A DNA stretch of 64,000 nt from Flavobacteriales bacterium. GTDB taxonomy: Bacteria; Bacteroidota; Bacteroidia; Flavobacteriales_F; PHOS-HE28. A program made the translations under genes and the position numbers. The notes under the pieces were generated by a model. The model saw only the letters and a list, made by a program, of their open reading frames with translations, was not told the DNA's origin and ran no database searches. The stretch is from assembly GCA_016721005.1 (NCBI GenBank), contig JADKJM010000005.1:310001-374000 (forward strand), in the 5' to 3' direction. Below are positions 9,328 to 17,303 of the stretch, one piece after another. Numbering within the stretch: position 1 is the stretch's first letter; each line of letters starts with the position of its first letter.

Positions 9328-10269
9328 ATGACGGAAGTGAAGAACCTCGAAGAGCTCTTCCAGGCGAAAGTGGATGCCGAACTGAAGATCGAGCCGAAGG
9401 ATTGGATGCCCGATGGCTACCGCAAGAACCTGGTCCGGCAGATCAGCCAGCACGCGCACAGCGAGGTGGTCGGCATGCTTCCCGAAGGCAATTGGATCAC
9501 CCGCGCGCCGAACCTGCGCCGTAAGGCCATCCTGCTCGCGAAGATCCAGGACGAGGCCGGCCATGGGCTGTACTTGTACAGTGCCGTCGAAACACTTGGG
9601 ACCACGCGCGAAAAGACCGTCGAGGACCTGCTCAGCGGCAAGGCGAAGTACAGCAGCATCTTCAACTACCCCACACTCACTTGGGCCGACATCGGCGCCG
9701 TAGGTTGGTTGGTGGATGGCGCTGCGATCATGAACCAGGTGATGCTGTGCCGCACGAGCTATGGTCCATACGCCCGCGCCATGGTGCGCATCTGCAAGGA
9801 GGAGAGTTTCCATCAGCGCCAGGGCTACGAGATCATGAGCGTGTTGTCGAAGGGCACACCGGCGCAACGTGAAATGGCGCAGGACGCGCTGAACCGCTGG
9901 TGGTGGCCCAGTTTGATGATGTTCGGCCCAAGCGATGCGAACAGTCCGCACAGCGCGCAGAGCATGAAGTGGAAGATCAAGCGACAGAGCAATGATGAGT
10001 TGCGCCAGACCTTCGTCGACCGTACGGTGCAGCAAGCAGAGGTCATTGGCCTGAAGGTTCCCGACCCGAAGCTGAAGTGGAACGAAAGCACCCAGCACTA
10101 CGACTCAGGCGAGATCGACTGGACCGAATTCAACAACGTGGTGGCCGGCAACGGACCGTGCAACAAGGAACGGCTCGCCGCGCGCAACAAGGCACATGAC
10201 GATGGTGCGTGGGTGCGCGAAGCAGCCATGGCCTATGCAGCGAAGAAGGCCAAGAAGCAAGCAGCGTAA
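9328..10269 (+). CDS. paaA: 1,2-phenylacetyl-CoA epoxidase, catalytic subunit PaaA
   Basis: A 313-residue ferritin-like diiron protein. With PaaC it forms the (PaaAC)2 core that epoxidises the ring of phenylacetyl-CoA with O2. The diiron ligand motifs are visible in KIQDEAGHGLYLY and CKEESFHQRQGYE; RWWWPSLMMFGPSD is also a PaaA signature. The tail is Ala/Lys-rich (AKKAKKQAA). It is the first gene of paaABCD; the start at 9328 gives the usual MTEVKNLEELFQ N-terminus. An upstream in-frame extension to 9064 has no coding character. Confidence 0.95.
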   Translation: MTEVKNLEELFQAKVDAELKIEPKDWMPDGYRKNLVRQISQHAHSEVVGMLPEGNWITRAPNLRRKAILLAKIQDEAGHGLYLYSAVETLGTTREKTVEDLLSGKAKYSSIFNYPTLTWADIGAVGWLVDGAAIMNQVMLCRTSYGPYARAMVRICKEESFHQRQGYEIMSVLSKGTPAQREMAQDALNRWWWPSLMMFGPSDANSPHSAQSMKWKIKRQSNDELRQTFVDRTVQQAEVIGLKVPDPKLKWNESTQHYDSGEIDWTEFNNVVAGNGPCNKERLAARNKAHDDGAWVREAAMAYAAKKAKKQAA

Positions 10270-10369
10270 TGAAGAACAGTTGTCAGTTGGTGGTGGAATG
10301 GCCGTCGCGCAGAGTCAGCGCGCCGCCCGTGCGACCGAACAACGGACAACGAACAATGGACAACGAACA
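10270..10369. repeat. paaA-paaB gap with reiterated GAACAA words
   Basis: The last 40 bp before the paaB ATG consist of near-tandem copies of acaacgaacaatgg, running straight into the start codon. A weak complementary stretch (cagttgtcagttg) lies near the paaA stop. It resembles the arm of one of the inverted-repeat elements of this window, with the second arm degenerate. Confidence 0.55.
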
Positions 10370-10663
10370 ATGAGCGAGAACCCCAACAACTGGCCCCTCT
10401 GGGAGGTCTTCATCCAGAGCAAACGCGGCTTGGACCACAAACACGTGGGCAGCTTGCACGCGGCCGATGCACAAATGGCGATCGAGAACGCACGCGATGT
10501 GTACACCCGCAGGCAGGAAGGACAGAGCATCTGGGTGGTGCCCGCCGTGGCCATCAGCGCCAGCCAACCCGATGACGCCGCCATGCTCTTCGATCCCGCC
10601 GATGACAAGACCTATCGACACCCCACGTTCTACCAGATGCCGGAGGGGGCGAAATTCATTTGA
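10370..10663 (+). CDS. paaB: 1,2-phenylacetyl-CoA epoxidase, subunit PaaB
   Basis: A 97-residue protein matching the small PaaB subunit, which bridges PaaAC units. Conserved segments are WPLWEVFIQSKRGLDHKHVG, DAQMAIENARDVYTRRQEG and IWVVPAVAI. Length is typical. Its ATG directly follows a reiterated repeat, and the gap to paaC holds an imperfect inverted repeat. Confidence 0.95.
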   Translation: MSENPNNWPLWEVFIQSKRGLDHKHVGSLHAADAQMAIENARDVYTRRQEGQSIWVVPAVAISASQPDDAAMLFDPADDKTYRHPTFYQMPEGAKFI

Positions 10664-10672
10664 GAGGAGTTG

Positions 10673-10768
10673 TTGTTCGTGGTGAAGGTTGTTGGTTCAT
10701 CGTAAGACCCGGACCATACAGGCGAACAACGAACAGCCTTCGACACGACCAACGATCCGCCGCCGAAC
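10673..10768. repeat. imperfect inverted repeat in the paaB-paaC gap
   Basis: The sequence gttgttgttcgtgg near the paaB stop is complemented imperfectly by the cgaacaacgaacagcc region some 40 bp further on. The words (gaacaac) are those of the paaA-paaB gap, so a related element probably occupies both gaps. Confidence 0.5.
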
Positions 10769-10772
10769 AACA

Positions 10773-11531
10773 ATGACCCAACAAGAAGCCCTCTTCTCCT
10801 ATTGCCTCCGTCGCGGCGATGACAACCTGATCCTGAGCCATCGCTTGGGCGAATGGTGCGGTCACGGGCCGCAGTTGGAGGAGGATATCGCGCTCACGAA
10901 TCGTGCGCTGGACCTGATCGGACAGGCACGGAACTACTTGCAGTACGCTGGAACTGTTGAAGGCAAACAACGCAGCGAGGACGATCTCGCTTACCTGCGC
11001 GCCGAACGCCAATTCGTGAACGTGAAGCTGGTGGAAATGCCGAACGGGGACTACGCGCACACCATCGCACGTTGCTTCCTGTACGATGCGTGGCACCTTC
11101 CCTTGCAGCAAGCGTTGATGAACAGCGCCGACGAGCAACTCGCCGCCATCGCCGCCAAGGCCGTGAAGGAGATCACTTACCAACTCAAGACCAGCGGCGA
11201 TTGGATGATCCGTTTCGGCGATGGCACCGAGGAAAGTCACCGCCGCGCGCAGACCGCGTTGGATGAACTGTGGTCCTACACCGGCGAACTCTTCGCGACG
11301 AATGAAGTGGAAGCACTGCTGGTGAAGGCGGGCATCGTGCCGGAAATGGCGCCGATCAAAGCAGCCTTTGATGCAACGGTGAACGCAGTACTCGCTGAAG
11401 CCACATTGAAGCGCCCGCCGGACGGATTCATGATGAGTGGAGGTCGGCAAGGGAAGCACAGTGAGCACCTCGGTTTCCTGCTGGCGGAGATGCAATACCT
11501 GCAACGCGCTTACCCGGGCGCAACGTGGTAG
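10773..11531 (+). CDS. paaC: 1,2-phenylacetyl-CoA epoxidase, structural subunit PaaC
   Basis: A 252-residue ferritin-fold subunit that pairs with PaaA but lacks an active diiron site. Conserved PaaC segments are LFSYCLRRGDDNLILSHRLGEWCGHGP, ALDLIGQARN and the C-terminal GGRQGKHSEHLGFLLAEMQYLQRAYPG. I start at MTQQEALF (10773), because the preceding in-frame codons belong to the repeat in the gap. It is followed by a 131-bp gap containing a perfect inverted repeat. Confidence 0.95.
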   Translation: MTQQEALFSYCLRRGDDNLILSHRLGEWCGHGPQLEEDIALTNRALDLIGQARNYLQYAGTVEGKQRSEDDLAYLRAERQFVNVKLVEMPNGDYAHTIARCFLYDAWHLPLQQALMNSADEQLAAIAAKAVKEITYQLKTSGDWMIRFGDGTEESHRRAQTALDELWSYTGELFATNEVEALLVKAGIVPEMAPIKAAFDATVNAVLAEATLKRPPDGFMMSGGRQGKHSEHLGFLLAEMQYLQRAYPGATW

Positions 11532-11542
11532 GAACCCATCCA

Positions 11543-11632
11543 CCGCAACGACGCAACGGACGCGACGGGTTCGCAACGTTCCTGATGAATGCATTTCGTG
11601 GCGGGTCCTTTGCGTCCGTTGCGTCGTTGCGG
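11543..11632. repeat. inverted-repeat element, 21-bp arms, 48-nt loop
   Basis: Perfect arms at 11543-11563 and 11612-11632 are built from the words cgcaacg and acgcaacg. The element starts 12 bp after the paaC stop and ends 31 bp before paaD. Arm construction and loop length (48 nt) match the element at 1351-1452. Confidence 0.85.
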
Positions 11633-11662
11633 TAAAAGACATTCCGACATTTGTTCTCTCCC

Positions 11663-12154
11663 ATGACCGCCGAACTAACCCGCGAACACATCTTCTCCCT
11701 CTTGGAGAACGTAAAGGACCCAGAGGTCCCGGTGATCAGCGTGCGCGAGTTGGGCGTGTTGCGCGATGTGGAGGTGAGCGATGACAAAGTGCTCGTGACC
11801 ATCACACCCACCTACACCGGCTGCCCGGCACTGGACATGATGCGCGAAGACATCCTGGCCGAACTGCACAAAGCCGGCATTACGAACGTGGAAGTGAAGC
11901 AGACCCTCTCCCCTGCTTGGACCACCGATTGGATCAGCGAGGAAGGCAAGCGCAAGCTGAAGGAATATGGCATCGCACCGCCGGAGAAGACCGCCGACAT
12001 CCGCGCACTGAAAGGCGAATTGCCCGTGGTGGAATGCCCGCAATGCGGATCGAAGGAAACCGTGATGGTGAGTGCGTTTGGATCAACGGCGTGCAAAGCG
12101 CTGTGGAAGTGCAAGAGCTGTTTGGAGCCTTTTGATCAGTTCAAGTGTTTGTGA
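11663..12154 (+). CDS. paaD: phenylacetate degradation protein PaaD (DUF59/zinc ribbon)
   Basis: A 163-residue PaaD (PaaJ). The N-terminal DUF59/MIP18-like fold carries KDPEVPVISVRELGVLRDV and the conserved TYTGCPALDMM; the C-terminal zinc ribbon has CPQCGS and CKSCLEPFDQFKC. PaaD is thought to help assemble Fe-S or diiron centres of the epoxidase. I start at 11663 (MTAEL). No paaE reductase or paaG/Z/H/F genes follow; the next frame begins inside the end of this gene, but its likely start is 12 bp downstream. Confidence 0.93.
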   Translation: MTAELTREHIFSLLENVKDPEVPVISVRELGVLRDVEVSDDKVLVTITPTYTGCPALDMMREDILAELHKAGITNVEVKQTLSPAWTTDWISEEGKRKLKEYGIAPPEKTADIRALKGELPVVECPQCGSKETVMVSAFGSTACKALWKCKSCLEPFDQFKCL

Positions 12155-12165
12155 TCAAGGGCGGA

Positions 12166-12909
12166 ATGCAATCGGCGCTTGATTCGCATCCGTTATTTGT
12201 GAAACAAAGGTTCCCCGTGCTTGTTGGAGCGCTGCTATCAGTCGCGCTTTCTGTTCAAAGTCAAACATCCTTCGTGCTGGTCATTGACACGCTCATAACT
12301 CCTTCGGACGGATTCAACGTAACCATCCAAAGTCGCAGCGGGTGTCCCAACCATTTTCAGTTTCCTGTCGACACATCAGATCGCGCGACGATCTATTATC
12401 CAGAATGGAATATCACACCGAATGTGGTTCTTCATTTCCCCAAGGACTCATGTGTGGGTGCCCTTGAATTGGATCTTGATGATGATGGGGGCAGGTTTGT
12501 GATAAGGTGGAAAGGCGAACTTCCGCCGGACATTATTCGCATCCCACGATTCCAAGTACTCGAGCGATGTCAGCGCGATACCATTAAGCGAACAACTGCC
12601 TTTTACAATGTCACGGACACCGTGTCCGCGCTTGAAGAGGTTCGAACTGATCAATCCCTTGGCTCCAAAGCGCCTAATAGGAAGTGTCACCAGCAGTCTT
12701 TGGTTACAGTCAACGGAGCAAAGTATGTGGTGCCGCTAAGGTCTGTCAGATCGGATGAGACTGTTGTGATCAACTTCCACGGATATGATCCGTCGGGTTG
12801 TAACGAGCTGGAACAAGGAAGTCGTCGCCGAGCTAAACCCTGCCGGTATTTCCACGGATCCGAGAAATGGGAGCGATGGTGCTATTTCGGCGAGTTGTTG
12901 CTCGAATGA
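12166..12909 (+). CDS. secreted hypothetical protein of lower GC
   Basis: About 247 residues with a probable signal peptide (LFVKQRFPVLVGALLSVALSVQSQ); several Cys in the mature part (SGCPNHF, DSCVGAL, RKCHQQ) could form disulfides. No family recognised. An alternative start at 12145 overlaps paaD. Base composition is visibly more AT-rich than both neighbours, with codons such as ATA, TCA and AAT that are rare elsewhere in the window, which suggests recent acquisition or weak selection. It has no role in phenylacetate breakdown that I can see. Confidence 0.6.
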   Translation: MQSALDSHPLFVKQRFPVLVGALLSVALSVQSQTSFVLVIDTLITPSDGFNVTIQSRSGCPNHFQFPVDTSDRATIYYPEWNITPNVVLHFPKDSCVGALELDLDDDGGRFVIRWKGELPPDIIRIPRFQVLERCQRDTIKRTTAFYNVTDTVSALEEVRTDQSLGSKAPNRKCHQQSLVTVNGAKYVVPLRSVRSDETVVINFHGYDPSGCNELEQGSRRRAKPCRYFHGSEKWERWCYFGELLLE

Positions 12910-12927
12910 GACCTAACAAGGTGTCGA

Positions 12928-13152
12928 TCAGGACCGGCTCCATGCTTTGGCACGCAGGTCCTCAAGTGTGATCTCGCGGTCCTTCCAGAGCCCAGCGAGT
13001 GCCAACAACGGATCCTCCGTATCCGAGACCCTCATCATCCACTCCTCGAACATCCGCGAAACGCTTTGCTTCCGGGAGCGGCTGAGTGCACGAGCCTTGC
13101 GAGCCACATCCCGGCGCACGGCCAGCGTGAGTTTGTCCTTGGTAGTCGCCAT
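12928..13152 (-). CDS. DUF6364-like ribbon-helix-helix antitoxin
   Basis: A 74-residue protein. KLTLAVRRDVARKARALSRSRKQSVSRMFEEW matches the ribbon-helix-helix DNA-binding part of DUF6364-type antitoxins, normally paired with a PIN-domain RNase toxin. No PIN gene is present on either side, so this copy is solitary or its toxin was lost. A perfect -7 box TACATTTG (13157-13164) lies 4 nt upstream of the ATG, back to back with the promoter of cca. Confidence 0.68.
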   Translation of the reverse strand: MATTKDKLTLAVRRDVARKARALSRSRKQSVSRMFEEWMMRVSDTEDPLLALAGLWKDREITLEDLRAKAWSRS

Positions 13153-13156
13153 GCCT

Positions 13157-13164
13157 CAAATGTA
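13157..13164 (-). promoter_or_regulatory. -7 box TACATTTG of the antitoxin-like gene
   Basis: Perfect TAnnTTTG on the minus strand, 4 nt from the start codon, so the mRNA is probably leaderless. Confidence 0.65.
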
Positions 13165-13201
13165 ACGGCCCGCAATGGCAGTTCATCGCTACAGCGGCTC
13201 C

Positions 13202-13209
13202 TACTTTCG
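13202..13209 (+). promoter_or_regulatory. -7 box TACTTTCG of cca
   Basis: TACTTTCG ends 7 nt before the ATG at 13217. It would lie inside the coding region if the upstream in-frame ATG at 13175 were used, which argues against that start. Confidence 0.6.
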
Positions 13210-13216
13210 CGGCCCG

Positions 13217-14749
13217 ATGTCCCGCACGTCCTCATACACCGTCGATCCCGATCGTCTCGATGGCGTGCTCGACGAGCCGCTCTTCAAAGCGGTGGCGAGT
13301 GAGGCGGCCTTGCAAGGCATTCCGGCCTTCGCGATCGGCGGTTACGTGCGTGATCGGCTGATCGGCCGTCCATGCAAGGACATCGACTTCGTGGTGGAGG
13401 GTGATGGGATGGCGTTCGCGCAGTCCGTGGCCTTGCGCTTGAATGCAGGACACGTACACATCTTCAAGAACTTCGGTACCGCCATGTTCATGCACGGCGA
13501 CCCCTCGGATGCCTCGGGGGGACAAACGCAGGTGGAGTTCGTCGGTGCGCGCAAGGAGAGCTACAGCCGCAACAGCCGCAAGCCCGAAGTGGAAGCGGGC
13601 ACCATCCGTGATGATCAGGAGCGGCGTGACTTTACGATCAATGCGCTTGCCATCTCCATGAATGCTGGCAGCCTCGGCGCGCTGGTGGATCCCTTCGGAG
13701 GCATCCTTGATCTGGATCGCGGGATCCTGCGAACGCCGCTCGATCCGGACATCACCTTCAGCGATGATCCGCTGCGGATGCTGCGCGCCGTGCGCTTCGC
13801 CACGCAGCTCGGCTTCGTCATCGACCCGATCACCTTCGACGCGATCAAGCGCAACGCGAAGCGGCTGGAGATCATCAGTGCCGAGCGGATCCACACCGAG
13901 CTGAACAAGATCCTCAGCACACCCAAGCCGAGCGTCGGTTTCATCCTGCTGCGCGATACGGGATTGCTCGCCGAGTTCTTCCCGGAGTTCCTTGAACTCG
14001 CGGGCGCGGAGGAGAAATTCGGCATTGGACACAAGGACAATTTCTACCACACGCTGCAAGTGCTGGACAACGTGTGCGCGAAAAGCGACGACCTCTGGTT
14101 GCGCTGGGGTGCTGTCCTGCACGACATCGCGAAGCCGAAGACCAAACGCTTCGATCCCGGCCACGGCTGGACCTTCCACGGACACGAGGACAAAGGCGCG
14201 CGCATGGTGCCCACGATCTTCCGCCGCTTGAAGTTGCCGCTTGATGAGCAGATGCGCTTCGTGCAGAAACTCGTGGCCTTGCACTTGCGCCCGATCTCGC
14301 TCACCAAAGAAGAGGTGACCGACAGCGCGGTGCGTCGCCTGCTCTTCGATGCGGGTGATGACATCGACGCTTTGATGATCCTCTGCCGCGCGGACATCAC
14401 CAGCAAGAACGACAAGAAGAAGGAGCGCTACCTGCGCAACTACGACCTGCTGATGGAGAAGCTGAAGGAGGTGGAGGCCAAGGACCATGTGCGCAACTTC
14501 CAGCCGCCGATCACCGGCGAGGATATCATGCGTGTGTTCGATGTACCGCCCTCCAAGTTCATCGGCGACATCAAAACGGTGATCAAGGACTCGATCCTGG
14601 ACGGCGTGATCCACAACGACCGCACCGAGGCTTGGGCGCTGATGCTCGAGACGGGACGGAAACTCGGCAAGGATCCTCTAGAAGGAATGGAAAAACCGTT
14701 TCCTGCGGTGATCCCGAACAAGGAGCAGGGGCAGGCGCAGGGGCAATGA
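13217..14749 (+). CDS. cca: CCA tRNA nucleotidyltransferase / poly(A) polymerase family, HD domain
   Basis: A 510-residue class II nucleotidyltransferase. FAIGGYVRDRLIGRPCKDIDFVV carries the G-G motif and the DxD catalytic pair; RRDFTINALAI and LRMLRAVRFATQLGF are the later polymerase motifs. An HD phosphohydrolase domain follows (HTLQVLDNV, WGAVLHDIAKP). It adds or repairs the 3' CCA of tRNAs; the three tRNA genes here lack an encoded CCA, consistent with need for it. The last codons (EQGQAQGQ) are encoded by a GC-rich repeat arm extending past the stop, so the C-terminus may be repeat-derived. Confidence 0.92.
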   Translation: MSRTSSYTVDPDRLDGVLDEPLFKAVASEAALQGIPAFAIGGYVRDRLIGRPCKDIDFVVEGDGMAFAQSVALRLNAGHVHIFKNFGTAMFMHGDPSDASGGQTQVEFVGARKESYSRNSRKPEVEAGTIRDDQERRDFTINALAISMNAGSLGALVDPFGGILDLDRGILRTPLDPDITFSDDPLRMLRAVRFATQLGFVIDPITFDAIKRNAKRLEIISAERIHTELNKILSTPKPSVGFILLRDTGLLAEFFPEFLELAGAEEKFGIGHKDNFYHTLQVLDNVCAKSDDLWLRWGAVLHDIAKPKTKRFDPGHGWTFHGHEDKGARMVPTIFRRLKLPLDEQMRFVQKLVALHLRPISLTKEEVTDSAVRRLLFDAGDDIDALMILCRADITSKNDKKKERYLRNYDLLMEKLKEVEAKDHVRNFQPPITGEDIMRVFDVPPSKFIGDIKTVIKDSILDGVIHNDRTEAWALMLETGRKLGKDPLEGMEKPFPAVIPNKEQGQAQGQ

Positions 14750-14842
14750 TGACCGCTTCGATCCGTTTCATTCAACTCCCGGCTAACGATCGCTAGTTTC
14801 GCAAGCCGTTTCGCTTGCCCCTGTCCCTGCCACCTGCCCCTG
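14726..14842. repeat. imperfect inverted repeat of caggggc words spanning the cca stop
   Basis: Left arm 14726-14746, within the last codons of cca, consists of caggggc-type words. The right arm at 14815-14842 is a longer imperfect complement. The -7 box TAGTTTCG (14794-14801) of the next gene lies in the loop. Arm construction resembles the other inverted-repeat elements. Confidence 0.6.
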
Positions 14843-14846
14843 ACCT

Positions 14847-15425
14847 ATGCGCGTCTACCGTTTTCGTGTCCTGATCGACCATCCGAGCGAAGCATTCCGC
14901 GACATCGAGATCGGTTCGGAGCAGAATTTCCTTGATCTGCACAAAGCGATCAAGGATGCGTTCGGCTTCATCGGTCAGGAGATGGCCTGTTTCTATGTGA
15001 GCGATGCGGAATGGGGCAAGGGCCCGGAGATCCCGCTCGCGGACCTGGGTTTCGCGGAGGAAGGTGACGTACCCGCCTTGATGGAGCAGGTGTACATCAG
15101 CGATCACATCCGCGGCACCGACCAGCGCTTCATCTACGCGTACGACTTCCTGCATATGTGGATGTTCATGGTGGAACTGATCCATGCAGGAGATCCGGAA
15201 GCAGGTGTCACCTACCCGCGCGTCGTGCTAAGCATGAAGCAAGCACCGGATGAGCACAGCAAGGAGGACGACCTCACCGCGGGGATCGGAGATGATGAGG
15301 ATCCCTATTCCGCAGGCGAGGAAGAGCACCACTATGACGGCGATGAGGAGGACGAATTCGGAGGTGACGAGCACGATGAGCACGGCCATGGAAGTCTGGA
15401 CGATCTGGGCGAGGAATTCCATTAG
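14847..15425 (+). CDS. plasmid pRiA4b ORF-3-like protein with acidic tail
   Basis: A 192-residue protein. Residues 1-125 match the pRiA4b ORF3/IS1096 TnpR-like family (YRFRVLIDHPSEAFRDIEI, FLDLHKAIKDAFGF, YAYDFLHMWMFMVELI), small alpha/beta proteins of unknown role in Bacteroidota. The last 55 residues are almost entirely Asp/Glu/His/Gly (EEEHHYDGDEEDEFGGDEHD), a disordered acidic tail that could bind metal or basic proteins. Despite the family name, there is no sign of a mobile element here. The -7 box TAGTTTCG is 45 nt upstream. Confidence 0.72.
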   Translation: MRVYRFRVLIDHPSEAFRDIEIGSEQNFLDLHKAIKDAFGFIGQEMACFYVSDAEWGKGPEIPLADLGFAEEGDVPALMEQVYISDHIRGTDQRFIYAYDFLHMWMFMVELIHAGDPEAGVTYPRVVLSMKQAPDEHSKEDDLTAGIGDDEDPYSAGEEEHHYDGDEEDEFGGDEHDEHGHGSLDDLGEEFH

Positions 15426-15449
15426 ACCCGGACCGATCCTTCGGCTCCC

Positions 15450-15457
15450 TATGTTTG
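15450..15457 (+). promoter_or_regulatory. -7 box TATGTTTG of the SpoIIM-MoxR-DUF58 operon
   Basis: Perfect TAnnTTTG, 14 nt before the ATG at 15472, in a 46-bp gap. It is the only such box I see ahead of the six-gene run that follows. Confidence 0.6.
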
Positions 15458-15471
15458 AAGCATAACGGGTC

Positions 15472-16449
15472 ATGCGCGAAGCAGCATTCATCAAACGCAA
15501 CGAAGCGAAGTGGAAACGCTTGGAGCTGATCCTTACCAGCCCCAAGGCGCTTAACGCTGATGAGGCCAGCGACCTGTACATCCAACTGAACGACGACCTC
15601 AGCTACGCGCGGACCTTCTACACGAAGAGCGCCATCACCACCTACCTCAATGGTCTGGCGGTCCGGCTGCACCAGCACATCTACCGCAACAAGCGCACGC
15701 CGAAAGGTCGCTTCTACACGTTCTGGCGGGATGAAGTGCCACTAGCCATTGCGCAAGCACGTGGGAACCTGGTGATCGCATTCACCGTGTTCATGGTCGC
15801 CGTGGTCATCGGTGCGGTCAGCGCGAAGCATGATCCCACCTTCGTGCGCTTGATCCTTGGCGATGGATACGTGGACATGACCTTGGAGAACATCCAGAAC
15901 GGCAAGCCGATGGCCGTGTACGGTGAACAGGACAGCGGACTCATGTTCCTGCAGATCACCTTCAACAACATTCGCGTTTCATTCAACGCGTTCGCCGCTG
16001 GACTCCTGACCGCACTGTTCTCCGGCCTGGTGCTCCTCTACAATGGGATCATGGTCGGTGCCTTCCAATACTTCTTCCACGAACAAGGTGTGTTACAGGA
16101 AAGCCTTCTCACCATATGGGTCCATGGCACGTTGGAGATCTCCGCCATCATCATCGCCGGGGGCGCGGGCATGTGCCTCAGCAGCGGTTTGCTGTTCCCC
16201 GGCACGCTCACGCGCAGCGAGAGTTTCCGCCGGGGCGCCATGATCGGTTTGAAAGTGGTCATGGGCTTGGTGCCTGTGTTCATCATCGCCGGTTTCCTGG
16301 AAAGCTTCGTCACGCGTCATGCGCTTACGTTGCGGCCGTGGGTCGCGCTTACCATCATCTTCGGATCGCTCGCGTGGGTGATCTGGTACTTCATCATCCT
16401 CCCCTACCATGCAGAACGCAGAACCCGTGCAATTGCGCCAGGTGCGTGA
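15472..16449 (+). CDS. SpoIIM-like (DUF95) membrane protein
   Basis: A 325-residue integral membrane protein. The cytosolic N-terminus (MREAAFIKRNEAKWKRLELIL) is followed by about six transmembrane segments, including AFTVFMVAVVIGAV, FAAGLLTALFSGLVLLYNGIMVGA and IIIAGGAGMCLSSGLLFPG. The HGTLEI and GGAG motifs are those of stage II sporulation protein M relatives, which in non-sporulating Bacteroidota occur with MoxR/DUF58 genes, as here. Role unknown. It overlaps the next gene by 41 bp, so they are co-translated. Confidence 0.85.
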   Translation: MREAAFIKRNEAKWKRLELILTSPKALNADEASDLYIQLNDDLSYARTFYTKSAITTYLNGLAVRLHQHIYRNKRTPKGRFYTFWRDEVPLAIAQARGNLVIAFTVFMVAVVIGAVSAKHDPTFVRLILGDGYVDMTLENIQNGKPMAVYGEQDSGLMFLQITFNNIRVSFNAFAAGLLTALFSGLVLLYNGIMVGAFQYFFHEQGVLQESLLTIWVHGTLEISAIIIAGGAGMCLSSGLLFPGTLTRSESFRRGAMIGLKVVMGLVPVFIIAGFLESFVTRHALTLRPWVALTIIFGSLAWVIWYFIILPYHAERRTRAIAPGA

Positions 16450-17299
16450 CTTCGGTCAACTCATCAGCACCACATTCACCTTCCTCAAGCAGAACTGGAA
16501 ACCGCTATCGCGCGCCATCCTTGTGGTGGGATTGCCGGCCGGGGTCATTGGCGGCTTCCTGGCCGGTGGGTCCATCGCCAACCTGCAACAGTTCCAGGTG
16601 AACCCGGGTGGTGATCCGACAGAGGTGTTCGGCTTGATCGCATCCAGTATGCTCGGCATCATCCCCGGCCTATTGATCCTGATGATCGGTTGGATCTTCG
16701 TCGTTGCCATCGTACACGAATACATCCGCGCGTATCATTTGGGGGAGCACCACATGCTCACCACGAGCGATCTGGCGAAGCGCGGATTCTCCCAGATGGG
16801 ATCATACTTCGGTGCGAGTTTCCTCGTCGGGCTGCTCTCCATGGTCGGGCTGGTCCTTTGCATCCTTCCCGGCATCTACGCCTACACCGTGCTGAGCTTG
16901 GCACTCGTCTCGCACGCCATCGAGCGTACCGGAGGCGCGGGCGCATTGGGTCGTTCCAACCAATTGGTCTCCGGTGATTTCTGGCCGACACTCGGACTGG
17001 TGATCGTGATCGGCATGATCAACGCGATCCTGAATTACATCGTGCAACTCCCGTTCATGATCACCGGTCTTGTGGTCGGGATCAATACCGGTCTTGATGC
17101 CTTGGAGACCGGCGAGAACACAGGTCTTCCGGGTTGGTTCAGCCTGTTCAGTTCGATCAGTACCGCAGTGCAATGGTGCGTGCAGATGCTCACCTATCCC
17201 ATCGTCGCCGTGTGCATGGCCTTGAAGTACTTCAGCCGCGTGGAGGAGACCGAAGGCCAAGGTCTTCAGGAGAAGATCGCCGGTTTCGAGCAGGCGTGA
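16409..17299 (+). CDS. multi-pass membrane protein in the MoxR/DUF58 operon
   Basis: A 296-residue protein with about five or six transmembrane segments (AILVVGLPAGVIGGFLAGG, MLGIIPGLLILMIGWIFVVAIV, FLVGLLSMVGLVLCILPGIY). LCILPGIYAYTVLSLALVSHAIE resembles the glycerophosphoryl diester phosphodiesterase membrane-domain family. It begins inside SpoIIM and ends 4 bp before the DUF4129 gene. No catalytic motif is seen; a membrane-organising partner of the MoxR system is my inference. Confidence 0.75.
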   Translation: MQNAEPVQLRQVRDFGQLISTTFTFLKQNWKPLSRAILVVGLPAGVIGGFLAGGSIANLQQFQVNPGGDPTEVFGLIASSMLGIIPGLLILMIGWIFVVAIVHEYIRAYHLGEHHMLTTSDLAKRGFSQMGSYFGASFLVGLLSMVGLVLCILPGIYAYTVLSLALVSHAIERTGGAGALGRSNQLVSGDFWPTLGLVIVIGMINAILNYIVQLPFMITGLVVGINTGLDALETGENTGLPGWFSLFSSISTAVQWCVQMLTYPIVAVCMALKYFSRVEETEGQGLQEKIAGFEQA

Positions 17300-17303
17300 T
17301 CCG

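Noticed and set aside
14847..15425. Mobile element suggested by the TnpR/IS1096-like family name
   Set aside because: The protein is a chromosomal relative; no terminal repeats or transposase flank it.
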